Origin: Antrodiella citrinella
Lineage: Eukaryota; Basidiomycota; Agaricomycetes; Polyporales; Steccherinaceae
Length of the DNA stretch: 64,000 nt
Assembly: GCA_004802725.1 (NCBI GenBank)
Contig: SGPM01000055.1
Coordinates: forward strand, 43,351 to 107,350
Direction: 5' to 3'
The translations under genes were made by a program, and so were the position numbers. A model generated the notes under the pieces. That model saw only the letters and a list, made by a program, of their open reading frames with translations. It searched no databases and was not told the DNA's origin. Shown piece by piece: positions 23,806-35,555 of this stretch; the stretch's first letter is position 1; each line of letters begins with the position of its first letter.

Positions 23806-24498
23806 ATGACTTCTTTCATCATCAAAGCCCACGAGAAACGTCCTGTTCCTACCTCATGGAAACACGACTCAGAATGCCCATTCTGCCGCATCATACGCGG
23901 CGAGGGGACTGCGTTCAAAGTGTACGAAGATGAGATGATTGTTGCGGTTCTCGGTAAATACGCCTATTCTATAGTGTCAAACCGACTGAAGACGGAGCAT
24001 GGTGTAGACATCTTACCACTGAGACGAGGCCATACACTAGTAATCCCCAAAACGCACTATTCACGCGTCTCAGAACTGCCTGCAGAGTTTGCAGCTGCCA
24101 TCGGTATGGCGGTTTCGAAGGTGGCCAACGCTCTGGCACTTGGTACGTATCATCACGTTTTCGTGGCAGTGAAGGCTAATCATGCATAGCTCTTGAGAAC
24201 ACGGCATTGAACGTCGTATGTAACCAGGAGTATGCACAGGCAGTACCCCACGTACGCCTTTTCCAGACGTAGCTCTTCGCAATTACTCAGCTTACCGTCT
24301 GACCAGGTACACTATCATATCATCCCTGCCCCTAGATTCGACTCCCCTTCTCCCCCACTCGCACCCATCGACAAAGTCGACCACGTTGTGAAACCACTTA
24401 CTCAGAAGGAAATGCACAAAGCCGAGTACGAGTCCCGTGAAGAACTAGACGATGACGAAGCAGCGGAATTGCTTCTGCGCATCCGGGCTCGACTATAG
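23806..24498 (+). CDS. HIT-family nucleotide hydrolase
   Basis: A histidine-triad protein, probably a purine nucleoside phosphoramidase or related hydrolase. ATG at 23806 gives MTSFIIKAHEKR, then CPFCRIIRGEGTAFKVYED (the zinc-type CxxC of HINT-like proteins). A 57 nt intron interrupts VAVLDILPLRRGHTLVIP. The active-site motif HVHYHIIP is built across the last intron (CCCAC, intron, GTACACTATC). The C terminus is an acidic/basic helix (ESREELDDDEAAELLLRI) ending RARL. The three other introns have normal GT-AG ends. The family is certain from the triad; the substrate is inferred only. Confidence 0.93.
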
Positions 24499-24716
24499 CA
24501 TGTACCCATTGCCAGCCATCGAGTCATATATGCTTGCTGCTCCCGTTGACGCATGTTCCCTCTCGTAGATGATCATACCTCCCAGCACAGTGAATTCCTA
24601 CAATACAAGGTAATCATACAAGACGTCGTACATGTCGCTAATATACATTGTGATCCAGCAATATTCCTTCAAGTTCACAGTGGACGTGGACCAATCCTTC
24701 CTTGTTGCACGACGGC

Positions 24717-26443
24717 TTAATCATCGTTCTTCCAGGCGTCATCCCACCCAAGCGCACTCCTGTCCCATTGACCTGCCTTCTGCCCATGACTTACCCACCC
24801 CAACGTGTCCATGACTACGCCAGCCGCCCTCACAAACAGCGTACCGTCCACCTTACCGATGCCTGCGTGCGTCTCCGTCCCATCCTTCCTGAACGCGCCG
24901 ATCGCTTGTCCCGCCGGCAGGGTTCCGTACTGCTTCGCAGCGAAGTAGAGCGTACGGATAGCCTTCACCGTATGCGTGTCCGGTGCATACTGGACCGAGG
25001 AGATGATAGCAGGCCATGGGTCCACGAAATCTTCCTTCGTAGGGTCACCCACAGCAGACGCGTCAGCCTTGGCAGGCGCGACGGGTGGACGGGGTGTAGC
25101 GGTATACGACATCATGAGCTCCGAGTCGATCCTCGGTCGTCCTCTCAAGATGAGCATCATGAAGATTACTGGCAACAATCCTCTTACCAACACCACCTTG
25201 CTCTCCGTGCTCGGAATGACCTTCAGGAAAGCCGGCATGAATATCGACACATTCAACAAATGCATGATGAAGAAATCCACTTTCGGCTTTCTGCCTTTCT
25301 TGCCTGAGCCCGCAAGGAGTAGGGTCGTTACCCACAACAGTTCCTCGACTTTCTCGTCTAAGCCTGCCTGACCCTTTGAGGTGTCCACGATCCACTTGTC
25401 TGCCAACCGCGCAATCTCCTCTGGGCGGCCGTCTTTGACCGCGTCGGCCTGGCGTATTCTGAGGAAAGCGTTGGGATCGTACGGCATGACGGGTTTGAGG
25501 ATAGGTGAGTCGTAGAATTCGCGTAAGATCTCGAGGAATGAAAGACCTCGGGAGGGCTGGCGATGTCCGTCAGGGCTCGATGTGCTGTTGACGTGTCCCG
25601 ACGGTTGCGGACCGAGGCGCAATGCCTCTGGTACGCTCTTGTCGGAATGAATGGCTGCTTGTGCCACGCCTGAATATTGTGTTACTGGGAGTCATGCATC
25701 GAGGGTATAGATGATGATACCTTGGGCGACCATGGCGTCACTGCCAAATTCAACTCCGTACTGAGCGCGCATGGTGAGTCTATTATTCGATTTCTTAGAA
25801 TCAAAGACTTACGCCGGTTTGGATCGTAGGATGAACGCTGCAAGTTTGTCCGTTAGCTATGTTTGCAACCCGAATGAATGGACCATGCTCACGCTCCGCT
25901 GATGAACCGAGCCAACATGCTCGCTCCGTTGCCATTGGCAGCAGGAGCGAACACGTATTCCTCCAAGAACTGTCCTGCTCCGACTCGTTTGATCTCCTTT
26001 GTGAAGAACGTCACATAGGCAGCGTAGTACCTATACTACGTGAGAGGGCTTGTACGTACACGGATCCAGTTTATGAACTCACTTTTCATCTCCTAAGTGC
26101 TGCTGCCAGTTCGTCTTGTCCACTTCGAATTGCTGCTCATCCCGGAGAATGGGATCCAAACCGGTTTGTTTCGCGTCGTAGATAGCTTGCAAAAGGTTGG
26201 AGGGTGCGCCGAGGTCGTAGGCTGCGAGTAAACTGTAAATATTGCAATCAGTGAGTGCGCATCGATACGAAGAGATGCCTAGACTGACTGATGGCTCAAG
26301 TGATTGTGAAACCCGACCCTCCCAAAGAAACAATGGTGCTCTTGCCTGTCCTTTTCGAGGAGCTCTTCAACAAGAGCTTTGGCCCCTGGCGTGGTGGGGA
26401 GACCCACCGTGCCCTGGTGGATGGCTGATATGTTGGTCGACAT
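24717..26443 (-). CDS. Questin oxidase-like protein (DUF4243)
   Basis: A member of the flavin-free Baeyer-Villiger-type oxygenase family that includes questin oxidase and AflY. The start MSTNISAIHQGTVGLPTTP leads to the family signature FGRVGFHNHLSHHLLAAYD, assembled over an intron (GTCAGT to TACAG). The exons then give LGAPSNLLQAIYD, YYAAYVTFFTKEIKRVG and the long C-terminal exon from AIHSDKSVPEALRL to WDDAWKNDD with TAA at 24717-24719. The C-terminal exon contains MPAFLKVIPSTESKVVLVRG and DPWPAIISSVQYAPDTHTVK, as in other DUF4243 proteins. Members usually act in aromatic polyketide pathways, but many fungi carry extra copies of unknown role. No polyketide synthase is in this window. It is tandem with the alpha/beta hydrolase 205 nt away. 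Confidence 0.88.
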
Positions 26444-26648
26444 GGTTTGGGAGATATGAGAGCTCGAGAGCTTCGTAGGAGATGGACTGGGGCCAATGGA
26501 GCTTCTGCTAATAACGCTTAGTCATTTCATACATTCATAGTAAGCGATGACACCATCGATTGTATATACTTTATGGGCGTTTATTCTCGCTTTCTCTACT
26601 AACACGACATATTCCCTTGATTTACAATGACACTCCGTATTTCTAACC

Positions 26649-27687
26649 TTAGATGTTGTGCTTGGCGAAGAACGCAAGGATGAGGTCTGCAACCTCGTCA
26701 CCGTTCGATTCCCTGAAAGTCAAAGTATCAGTCTCATGGGCCCACTTATGCTTCGGAGTGAACTGCTCACAAAACGAAATGTCCGGTGTCGATGAGCGTA
26801 ACCTGGACGTTCTTGTTATCCCTCTTGAAGGCCTCGGCACCGGGCGGGATGAAGATCTGGTCGTTCTTGCCCCAAACAGCAAGGGTGGGAGGTTGGTGCT
26901 CCTTGAAGTACTTGTGGAACTCCGGGTACAACTTCAGATTGGTCTGGTAATCGAATATGATGTCCATCTGGATATCGGCGTTTCCAGGACGGGACATCAA
27001 GTAGTAGTCCAGATGGTACGGCTCGGGAGCGACAACATCTGGGTTCGGGACGCCGTCGACATACTGCGCGAAAATGTCTTGAAATACGTTCTGATTCGAA
27101 CTTGCGAAAGAACGCACCTGCCACTTGGTGGAGTCGAAACTGGTAAACGACGCCTTCAGCTGACCCCTGGTCGCCTCCGGGTTGGCCCAGTAAGCCTTGA
27201 CGGGGTCCCAGAAAGCTCCCAGACCTTCCTCGTACGCATTACCGTTCTGCGTAATGATGGCAGTAACAGCTCCAGGGCGATCCAACATCAACCTGGGGCC
27301 GTGCGTCAGATGTGGACCACGAATCAGAAGCTTTTCAATCAGCACGCACCTGAGCCCAGTCGGGGCACCGTAGTCGAAGATGTAGATGGCATACTTCTTC
27401 AACTCCAATGCGTCCACGAACGCACCGATGGTCTTCGCGATGTTCGCAAAGGTGTACTTGTACGCCCTGGCCTCGGGGACGGTGGTGAAACCGAAGCCAG
27501 GAAGATCGGGGGCGACGACGTGGTACTTCTCCGCGAGTCTCGGGATGAGGTGACGGAACTGGAAAGAGGAGGCGGGGAAGCCGTGTAGCAGGAGGACATT
27601 CGGCGCAGTGGGCGATCCCGCTTCACGGTAGAAAATGTTGATGCCGGAGTCGACGGTAACGTTCTTGTTGTGAGTGACTGGAGACAT
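26649..27687 (-). CDS. Alpha/beta hydrolase (epoxide hydrolase / dehalogenase-like)
   Basis: The start MSPVTHNKNVTVDSGINIF leads to the oxyanion motif LLHGFPASSFQFR and APDLPGFGFT. The nucleophile elbow reads IFDYGAPTGLR, with Asp in the nucleophile position, as in epoxide hydrolases and haloalkane dehalogenases rather than esterases. A 54 nt intron without stops (donor GTGCGT) lies right after GLR; splicing gives GLRLMLDRPGAV. Then come IITQNGNAYEEGL, the cap region, LAVWGKNDQIFIPPGAEAF (acid region) and the catalytic His in IDTGHFVLES. The last intron holds GTGAGC to CAG. It ends FFAKHNI with TAA at 26649-26651. A 311-codon open frame on the opposite strand is a shadow. Substrate unknown; location next to the questin-oxidase-like gene may be meaningful. 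Confidence 0.9.
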
Positions 27688-28418
27688 TGCGACAACTGTT
27701 GATCGAAAGTGGTTGCGGCTGGTTGTGGGGTTTACGAACGTCCTTCGAGTGCTTTATATATGGATGATGATCTGATTTTTTGCCGGGATACTTTCCATAT
27801 GGGCCAATATGGCTTGTGCTGATCTAGCATTGGACCGACTCACCGAGCGTGTCTGGTAAGCCAGGGATTCCAAGCGCCTACTCTCCTGTGACCTGGACTA
27901 GTAGGTTCATCGAGGACTCGATCAGCATCAGGTCAATGCTCTCTAACACCCGACATAAATAAAGAAGCAGAGTAGTATCGCAATAGAGCTGACCATGAAT
28001 GGGGTTACATGGTAAACCGTTCAAGACCGACATCAGAAGTACTATGTAGTGTCATAGTAATTGTGGGCCCATGAGTACTGGTGAGATATGTGCCGCACGA
28101 GTTGTTCCCAAAAATGGACGCAGCGCGCTTTCTTCAACGACGACGAGCGACATACATACGGATATGCCACGTACAGCGTCCACATCGCCACCACCGCCAT
28201 GACTAGAACAAACATGCGGATATGCCACGTACAGCGTCCACATCGCCACCACCGCCATGACTAGAACAAGGTACAAGGCGGCCTCTGCAGCGGACAAGGT
28301 CAAGCCACATGAAAGCGCTAGCGGACACTGGTTTGAGAAGGCGATGCGGTTTGATAATACATAACAGTCCCACATTCCTGAGTAGCTTTCCTTCTTTCCA
28401 TACCACTCCACTATCACT
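27688..28418. other. Shared divergent promoter region of the hydrolase and SPRY genes
   Basis: It contains a TATATATGG element at about 27754-27762, likely a TATA box for the hydrolase. It also contains a direct tandem duplication at 28159-28270. No exon was recognised; open frames across the repeat are driven by the repeat itself. Confidence 0.55.
28159..28270. repeat. Tandem duplication, 53-nt unit, period 58
   Basis: Two near-identical copies, 28159-28211 and 28217-28270, both beginning CGGATATGCCACGTACAGCG and ending ATGACTAGAACAA. The spacer is about 5 nt. The high identity suggests a recent event. It ends about 150 nt before the SPRY gene ATG. Confidence 0.9.
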
Positions 28419-29400
28419 ATGGGTATCTTCAATCACCGCAAAGACAAGGGCAAACAGAAGCAATCGGGCTCCAACCAGTTTCAAGCACCTTCAGGTCCTC
28501 CACCAGGATGGGTACCTGCGCCCGAACGCTCGCATACCCTGGGCCTCTACAACGAAGCCTCCGACATCGACTTCGCATGGGCGAAAGACTATTGCGACCG
28601 TTGGCCTGTAGATCCGCCCCGCCTGCTCCCCTCAGACATCGTAGAGCGCATCAATGCGGAGGGGTGTGGCGCATGGAGCCTTTGGACGAACTCGGACAGG
28701 TTCAGGGGCCGTATCGACATCGGTGGTGAGAAGGGTGGCGCGAGCGTCGTGAAAGTGACCACGGATGCACCGTGCAAAGAGTCGTATCTCGAGAGTAACC
28801 TGCCGATTCTGGCTGGGTTGTACGATGTGCAGGGGAAGTCGGGGGTATACTTCGAAGTGATGATACATCGAATGGATGGTATCATCGCGCTAGGTGCGTA
28901 CACCCATTCACCTTCAGTCTACATGCATTGACAACCGAATAGGTACTGCTTGTCGCCCGTACCCAAACTGGCGTTACCCTGGGTGGCATCGCCTGAGCGC
29001 GGGCCTCCACCTCGACGACATGTGCAAATTCTTCGAAGATTCCGACGGCGGAAGAGACTACGACCCCCTCCTCAAGCACATCAGTGTCCAATCTGGAGAC
29101 ACCTTCGGGTGCGGATACGACTTTGCGCGGAATGCGGTGTTCTTCACATATAACGGGCGGCGCCTCCTCGATGCGTTCACCGGCGTGTACGTCCCCCGCG
29201 CGAAGCACGACGTGTATGCGGCGATCGGCGTGGAAGGGCAATGTGAGTTTGATGTGAACTTTGGTGGGTCGCTGTTCAAGTGGAAGGAGGGGAATGATTG
29301 GGCGTGGAGGGTGGAGGGGCACGTTGGGAGATTGAATGGCGGGTGGGGAGGAGATGATGCAGAGTTGCCGTCCTACGACCAGGCAAGGTCTAGCCGGTAG
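28419..29400 (+). CDS. SPRY-domain protein (Ssh4/Ear1-like)
   Basis: The start MGIFNHRKDKGKQKQSGSN gives a basic, Gln/Pro-rich N terminus with no transmembrane segment. The SPRY/B30.2 core begins GAWSLWTNSDRFRGRIDI and continues LESNLPILAGLYDVQGKSGV and YFEVMIHRMDGIIALGTACR; the last is joined over a short intron at about 28892-28942. Then come YPGWHRLSAGLHLDD, GDTFGCGYDFARNAVFFTYN and CEFDVNFGG, all SPRY hallmarks. The tail ends LPSYDQARSSR; PSY resembles, but is not, a PPxY ligand for Rsp5-type ubiquitin ligases. Fungal SPRY proteins of this kind act as ubiquitin-ligase adaptors at endosomes or the vacuole, but the missing membrane anchor makes that uncertain. It is convergent with DAHP synthase. 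Confidence 0.82.
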
Positions 29401-29607
29401 AGGTGAACTGATATCGATGATGTTGAACGTTTGTATTTGGACGTTGAGACTGTAAGACTACTCTATGATACGATGCTCTGGTCCAGCTTGTCGTATGTGT
29501 ATACCTGTACCCATCTTCGTGCGAATAAATCAACTATATTGTAGAAAGCAAAGTACAAATGAGCGAGTGCGGCTCATTATTCATCGTCAACGACGTTCTT
29601 ATTGTAA

Positions 29608-31111
<1,504 letters not shown>

Positions 31112-31905
31112 GTCGAAGTCGGACACTGGTGTTCAAAGAGAGCAGGATGAGTCGATTATAAGAAGGGTATGAACAAAGCCAAATAATCTGGTGGGAGATC
31201 GGCCAATGACTCGGACCAATGTGAATGAACAATAAGAAAGAACTAGGGTGAGAAGGGGGGATCTCTTGTCTTGCGAACTTGAAAGAGAGAACGACGTGCT
31301 TGGTTGGCTTAAATAGAGTATGCAGTACGCACTTTCTAACGAACTGTTCCGATCAATCAGGTCTGCGGGCGTCAGAAAGGGCTCGAGGTAGGAGGCAGGG
31401 GACAAACGTGTCCCAAAGGATCAAAAATGAGATGAAGAAAGCGTTGCCGGGCTGAAGACGAGGACAACGAGTGGCTGCAAGGTGGCTGTACGGTATGCTG
31501 GCAGACCCGTCGTCAGGGAATTGTTTGCGAGCGAGTCTACCCTGATTTTTGCGAGCTAAAAGGGGTATGGGCGGGTAGGGTGGTTTTACAGCAACGTCGA
31601 AAAGAGTTTTCGGGGAATGCACTAGAGAAAGTGGAGGATGTATCTCACCGACAACAATTTCGATTTGTAGCGGTACTCTGACTCTGACCAGACTCACCAG
31701 AGTCACTTTCATGTTTCACTAGATTGAGCGGGCGGAAGATGCCGATTCAGAGTCCGACACACCGGGACGCTGGACAGGACTTGGCCGAGACTTGGCCGAG
31801 ACCTCCGACACGCGCTTCACATTACCGTCACGTCCTCGACTTCCAACTTACCAACTCCAACTACACGTCCTCTTTGTATCCCGTTCTCAGCCACCTACAT
31901 TCACT
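31112..31905. other. Divergent promoter region of DAHP synthase and TIM9
   Basis: About 790 nt. Pyrimidine-rich sequence precedes the TIM9 ATG. A minus-strand ATG near 31711 followed by GTGAGT could be a non-coding or short coding first exon of DAHP synthase, but the phase does not fit in a simple way. No other gene was recognised. Confidence 0.4.
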
Positions 31906-32348
31906 ATGGATATGTCACAGATGAACTCGGCTGAACAGGCCCATATGTCCAAGATCATCGAGAAAAAACAGGTATGTTCTCATTCATGTCCTTTCTGTAT
32001 ATGCAATTCACACAACTGTGGTATTAGATGCAGGACTTTTTGAAGATGTACTCCGGCTTGGTGGATCGGTGTTTCAACGCGTGCTGCAATGACTTTACGA
32101 GCAAGGCACTCTCTGGCAAAGAGGTTCGTGCAACGCGCATCGTGTAGTTTGGGGACACGTGAATGACCGTCCTGGTTCTCTAGGAGCAATGTGTACTGAA
32201 CTGCACCGACAAGTTCCTGAAGCATTCAGAGAGGGTTGGAGCGAGGTTCGCGGAACACAATGCTGGTGCGTTTTCTATGCTGTTCTTGCAGTCTCATTTC
32301 CCTTACATTTCGTATGCAGATGCCATGAGCGCGACGGGCAGCAAGTAA
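31906..32348 (+). CDS. TIM9: TIM9, small Tim chaperone of the mitochondrial intermembrane space
   Basis: A subunit of the TIM9-TIM10 hexamer that shields hydrophobic precursors. Four exons: [20 protein letters not shown] (ATG 31906), [39 protein letters not shown] and DAMSATGSK with TAA at 32346-32348. The twin CX3C motifs are CFNAC and CVLNC, and the core [10 protein letters not shown] ... [15 protein letters not shown] is diagnostic of TIM9. Introns have GTATGT, GTTCGT and GTGCGT donors and TTAG/CTAG/GCAG acceptors. The protein of about 90 residues is the normal size. Too fragmented to show as one open frame. Confidence 0.95.
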
Positions 32349-33393
32349 TATGCTGTCAGGACCTTGCACTCTTTTCCGATACCATACAGTCACTCTTATT
32401 GTATTATACGCTAATCCCGTTCTCGTCCTGCTCAAAAGACACATCTGTCACTTCTACATATTTGCCTCCCTGGATGGTCGTCGACAGCGTCATACTTCAA
32501 CTTCAGCTATCTTTCGCAGCAGGAATATGTGCCAACACGTCACACGGTGGCTACTTCCGCACGCGACGAATCGACAGCACTGCGGACAAAGTACCGTTCC
32601 ACATGTGGGATAACACGTACATTACGAAAAGGATTGTCGCTCAATCCTTTTTGTTTCCCAGAAAGGATCACGCAGGGATTAATAAATCATTCCTCCGCCA
32701 AGAATTTGGGAAAATGGAGAGTTACCCCTCTGTAATCCCTTCTGGGAAACGACAAGGATTCGGTGATAATCCTTTTCTTAATCCAAGGGTTATCCACACG
32801 GGAGAATGGCCCTTGACACGCAGTGCAGACGGTGTGATCATAAATCTGGTTCTTAGCAATTTGACTACTTTCGCAACCAGTCTAGCAAGCGACAGCTGAA
32901 TGGCTTCAGTCGACGCTGAAATTGCACGAGAGGCTTGTCCTCTTGGTCGTTGAGGTGTATGTGCTATGTGATCCATGTACTCCCACTGACCTTGTTTGCA
33001 GACAATGTTCTTGCAAGCTTTTCCTCCGATGCCAATTAGGCGATCAGCCTCGACCAGAACGTATCTTCCGCCCCTCATCGGAAAGGTCGACGTTGATGCA
33101 GGACATGTGTTTGATGTAAACAGTTCAGTCGTCGCGGACGGATTAGAAAGCTTGTAAGATCTATTTTGCTCCCTTCGTAATGAGCTCGTATGATCCCTCA
33201 GAATCATTCTTGAGGCTCATGGACTTACCCTTAGAGTGCCTGGCGGTACCTTCTCGCCTAAATCATCGTTCGTTTCTACTGAGCCCTGTCGTATTCCGAC
33301 GCAGTTCGGTGATTCCAAGTTCTGACAAGTTTAGGCTTGCTTAGATGTACATTACCAACGATACAAATGCTAGATCCCTAGATCCTACAAAAA
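32349..33393. other. Intergenic region with a MITE-like insertion
   Basis: The left part contains a palindromic element at 32605-32798 (see separate entry). A 246-codon plus frame crossing it has no family features and is judged spurious. The right part, up to the ligase stop, has no recognisable exon. Confidence 0.5.
32605..32798. mobile_element. MITE-like palindromic element
   Basis: About 194 nt with long imperfect inverted arms: 32605-32680 against about 32729-32798. The ends read TGTGGGATAAC and, on the other strand, TGTGGATAAC; the inner arms share GAAAAGGATT, TTTCCCAGAA and GGATT. Each arm also folds on itself; for example AAAAGGATTG faces CAATCCTTTT at 32627-32651. There is no coding capacity. 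No clear target-site duplication was seen. The structure fits a non-autonomous DNA transposon, but one copy alone cannot prove mobility. Confidence 0.6.
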
Positions 33394-35555
33394 TTACAAT
33401 CTGCTTCTTTCTTCTATCGTAACCTTTCGCCTTTCATTTTCCCTGCCTTGCAGCACGCGACGTAGGACCTTCCCAGTGGGCAGCTTCGGAATCTAAAATT
33501 GCGTCAGTACCTGTACCTCTGACACGTTCGAGGATAACATACCTCGTCGATGACCTCAATACCACCTCTCAGCCATTTGTACGAGCTCAGGCTGCTCTTC
33601 ACCCAATTGTCGAGTTCTTGGATTGTGGCGCGCTCTCCTCTACGCTTGCCTTCATCACTGAGCACGATCCAAGCTTTGGGTACTTTCTCATCTGCAGTTC
33701 GTCTGCCGGCAACGCCTGCTACAGATACGTCTGTAATCAATCCAGCGGGATGCGAGCGCAGTACCGCCTCGAGTTCCGTCGGTGATACTTGGACGCCCGA
33801 AATCTTCAATGTGTCCTTGAGACGATCGACGAAGCTGATCGTAGGAGTTTGTGAGTCAGACTTTTGGGATATGATGTGTACTTCAAGACACTCACAATAG
33901 CGTCCCATTGGCATCAGCGCGTATCCCATCACCTGTGCGAAGCCATCCGTTCACGAATGTCTCCCGCGTAGCTTTCTCATCATTGAAGTATCCCATAGCC
34001 ACATTTAGACCCTTCAACCACAATTCACCAGGTTCGTTGACATTTGCCTCCGACCCGTCCTCGCGCAAAATTCGCGCTTCCATGCCCGGGAGCAGTATTC
34101 CACATGAACCAACGAGCGGTACGACGCCTGGGATGACACCAGGCGTTGGTTTGAGACACGCAGAGAGCGTCTGATAACTTGATTGTGAGTACACGCAAGT
34201 CATAGGGAAGCGAGAGAACGGAGACTGACGGCTTCTGTCAGACCATACCCTGCGCATGTAGATCATTAGCAAGAAGTTTGATTGCATAAAGGTAGGTGTT
34301 CTGACCTTCGGAGATCGGAGTGTTCTTGGTCAGGCCACTAAGCCGTTCCGCCAGTGCCGTTGGAAGGGCGGCTGCTCCACAAAGGACGTTCGTTATTGTG
34401 CTCAAATCCGCGGACGCGAATTTCTTCGAGTATACCAGCTGATGGGCGACCGAAGGGACGAGAGGAAGCATGGATATACGGTACCTAGAGGTGATGTTAA
34501 AAGCTCAGCAAGGTCGTGATGACCCAAAATGAAGCAATACTTTGGTATAGCAGCCAGCACCCGATCTGAGTCCCACCTCGGGAGTACCACGAATGTTGTT
34601 GGGAAGATGAACCCTCGCAAGCAGAACATGTGGAGCCCATACGAGTGGTGGAACGGTAATGCTGCGATCCATACCAAGTGCGCTGGTGCTTTGGCAACCT
34701 GTTAACATTATAGTATGAGGAAGTGCAATCAGCTTCGCGACTGAGCAAGCTCACGGGATTAAGCTTCATTTCTTGTTGTACCCAGACCATGAGGGCCGCG
34801 AGCGTGAACGATAAATTGCCGTGCGAAATCATCACAGCTGGAAGCCTTCCGTTCATAAACGATACAAAATTTATGACCGAGACGCACCTTTCGGAAGACC
34901 ACTCGTACCGCTCGAGAACACCAAATATGCAAGAGAATCCTTCTTCACTGCTTTCACAGGTACTCTCGGGACGGACTTCTTCCTCATTTGTTGTGTCAAC
35001 TCTCCGAAGCTAAGCATTCCGGGTGTGTTCCCTTCTAGAGCGTGTATGGCGGTCATCGACAGACCTAGTTCTTTCGCGGCCGCGATCGTCCGAGAAAACA
35101 GCGATGAATGTATGAATATCTTCGAAGGCTTCGCTGTCCTCAGGGAGTGTAGTAGTTCGTACGGCGTCGAGTATGCGGATACTAGTGCAAAGGGTACCCC
35201 AATCACCAAACATGAATGTATTAGCGTCATGTATCCCTGCATGACATGTATGAGCATGTGAACAGTACGACAGAACGATCAAACTTACTAGTGAATTGGT
35301 ACTGTAAATCGCAACGACATCGCCGTTGTCGCTGCTGAGTCCAAGCCCACCGTCCGAGATCGAGGCACCGAGCACGGTCGCTCCATCGCGCACCTCCTCG
35401 TAGAATTCGTTCCGTGTACGTTTCCGGCCTGTGAGAGCGTCGATGTGGAGAATGTAGTCGGTTTTGGGGATGGGGAGAGGCGACGTCCACAGCAGCTCGT
35501 GGAAGTTCACATCGGGTGTCGGGGGAACTGGGGGGTACAGCGACTTGAGGTACAT
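33394..35555 (-). CDS. 4-coumarate/acyl-CoA ligase-like enzyme with C-terminal SRL (paralogue A)
   Basis: An adenylate-forming ligase that activates a carboxylic acid to its CoA thioester. The start MYLKSLYPPVPPTPDVN is followed by the ATP-binding loop YLVFSSGTSGLPKG and VMISHGN, the FHHSYGLHMF region, YGLTEA (A5), GELWLKGLNVAMGYF, GWLRTGDG (A7), VDRLKDTLKISGVQVSPTEL (A8 hinge) and PTGKVLRRVL carrying the catalytic Lys (A10). The last residues are EERSRL: SRL is a PTS1-type peroxisomal signal. TAA at 33394-33396. About eight short introns. It is tandem with and clearly homologous to the gene at 37268-39355. The substrate (cinnamates, fatty or other aromatic acids) cannot be told from the sequence. 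Confidence 0.9.

Noticed and set aside
26653..27588. 311-codon open frame on plus
   Set aside because: Antisense shadow of the alpha/beta hydrolase, whose motifs and splice sites are clear on minus.
28052..28484. Overlapping open frames on minus across the 53-bp duplication
   Set aside because: They contain the same peptide twice because of the repeat, have no domain and sit in the shared promoter.
32159..32899. 246-codon open frame on plus
   Set aside because: It starts inside a TIM9 intron, runs through the MITE-like palindrome and has no family features. The TIM9 exons and the palindrome explain the sequence.
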